NCBI GenBank assembly: GCA_016234155.1
Contig: JACRGZ010000123.1
Span: 1 to 13,349, forward strand
Length of the DNA: 13,349 nucleotides
Reading direction: 5' to 3'
Origin: Nitrospirota bacterium
Lineage (GTDB): Bacteria; Nitrospirota; 9FT-COMBO-42-15; HDB-SIOI813
Positions within the stretch are counted from its first letter, which is position 1. Each line of letters starts with the position of its first letter. The notes beneath the pieces are model-generated. The model did not search any database. It saw nothing but the letters and a program-made list of their open reading frames with translations, and had not been told where the DNA came from. Below are positions 13,210-13,349 of the stretch, in pieces. The position numbers were made by a program, and so were the translations under genes.

Positions 13210-13223
13210 ATGAGCCACGGGCT
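13210..13223 (+). pseudogene. Start of an unidentified gene (MSHG), interrupted by an intron
   Basis: ATG 13210 has a good SD and a strong upstream promoter, but only four full codons (M-S-H-G) plus two bases precede the probable intron boundary. Read straight on, the frame stops at 13255. If the intron splices, the gene would continue beyond the window. Alternatively, these bases are only the intron's insertion hairpin (AGCC-ACG-GGCT), and no gene exists. Confidence 0.3.
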
Positions 13224-13349
13224 GTGTGCCAAGAGTAAAGCTCAACCCTTATTATGAGGTGAAAGTCCTCTTATGGTAAAAGGTCACAAACCATATAGCT
13301 TGGGTAGCGTGGTTAGGGAAACCGAAGCCATGAAGCCTACCGACAAAGC
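13224..13349 (+). mobile_element. Group II intron, 5' part of domain I (cut by window end)
   Basis: The sequence from GTGTGCC shows the style of a bacterial group II intron 5' end. It has a GTGTG start, the GAGGTGAAAGTCCTC element (13256-13270), a TATGGT/ACCATA stem (13272-13277 with 13290-13295), the GGTT-AGGGA-AACC hairpin (13311-13323), and a GGTAG/CTACC closing stem (13303-13307 with 13337-13341) ending in GAAGCCTACCGACAAAGC. Such introns normally carry a reverse transcriptase-maturase ORF in domain IV, which would lie to the right of the window. The exact 5' splice site at 13224 is inferred from the GTGTG consensus. Confidence 0.7.

Noticed and set aside
1..13349. tRNA, rRNA, riboswitch or origin of replication
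   Set aside because: I saw no cloverleaf, rRNA segment, known riboswitch core or origin-like box cluster; the only structured RNA supported is the group II intron start at the right edge.

Overview
The window comes from a Gram-negative-type bacterium of moderate GC content. Protein style and the abundance of palindromic intergenic repeats would fit Nitrospirota or Desulfobacterota, but nothing here fixes the phylum. Three parts can be read.

(1) Left edge, 1-867, + strand, visibly more AT-rich. It holds the 3' end of a VapB-type antitoxin that overlaps a complete PIN-domain (VapC-like) toxin. These are followed by an orphan DUF433 antitoxin-like gene whose C-terminus is lost where it meets the next region.

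(2) Chemosensory operon, 11101 down to 833, - strand. Gene order is cheW, cheR with TPRs, a second cheW with an N-terminal extension, a transmembrane methyl-accepting receptor, a cheA-REC hybrid, cheB, and a hybrid histidine kinase with three receiver domains. Apart from the receptor position, the content and order match the Wsp-type (alternative cellular function) chemosensory class. No flagellar gene, cheY or GGDEF output gene is visible. The likely reading is that the receptor, the two CheWs and CheA form the array, and CheR and CheB adapt the receptor. CheA would phosphorylate its own fused receiver and CheB, and perhaps the N-terminal receivers of the hybrid kinase, which takes the place of the usual WspR output. 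A small CopD-like membrane protein lies just upstream behind a recognisable promoter, and a ChrA chromate-type transporter lies upstream of that.

(3) Right edge, 12965-13349. A 110-bp MITE-like element has 34-bp terminal inverted repeats and an exact 8-bp target duplication. It is followed by a consensus sigma70 promoter with a palindromic operator in its spacer, an SD-ATG start, and then the 5' domain I of a group II intron running off the window.

Short palindromic elements sit in the longer gaps of the operon (3317-3537, 9058-9226, 11102-11212), and one repeat-derived stretch lies inside cheR as an in-frame linker. A 14-nt leader, ATTTTCAGGTGAAC, occurs identically three times, each time placing AGGTGA six bases before an ATG.
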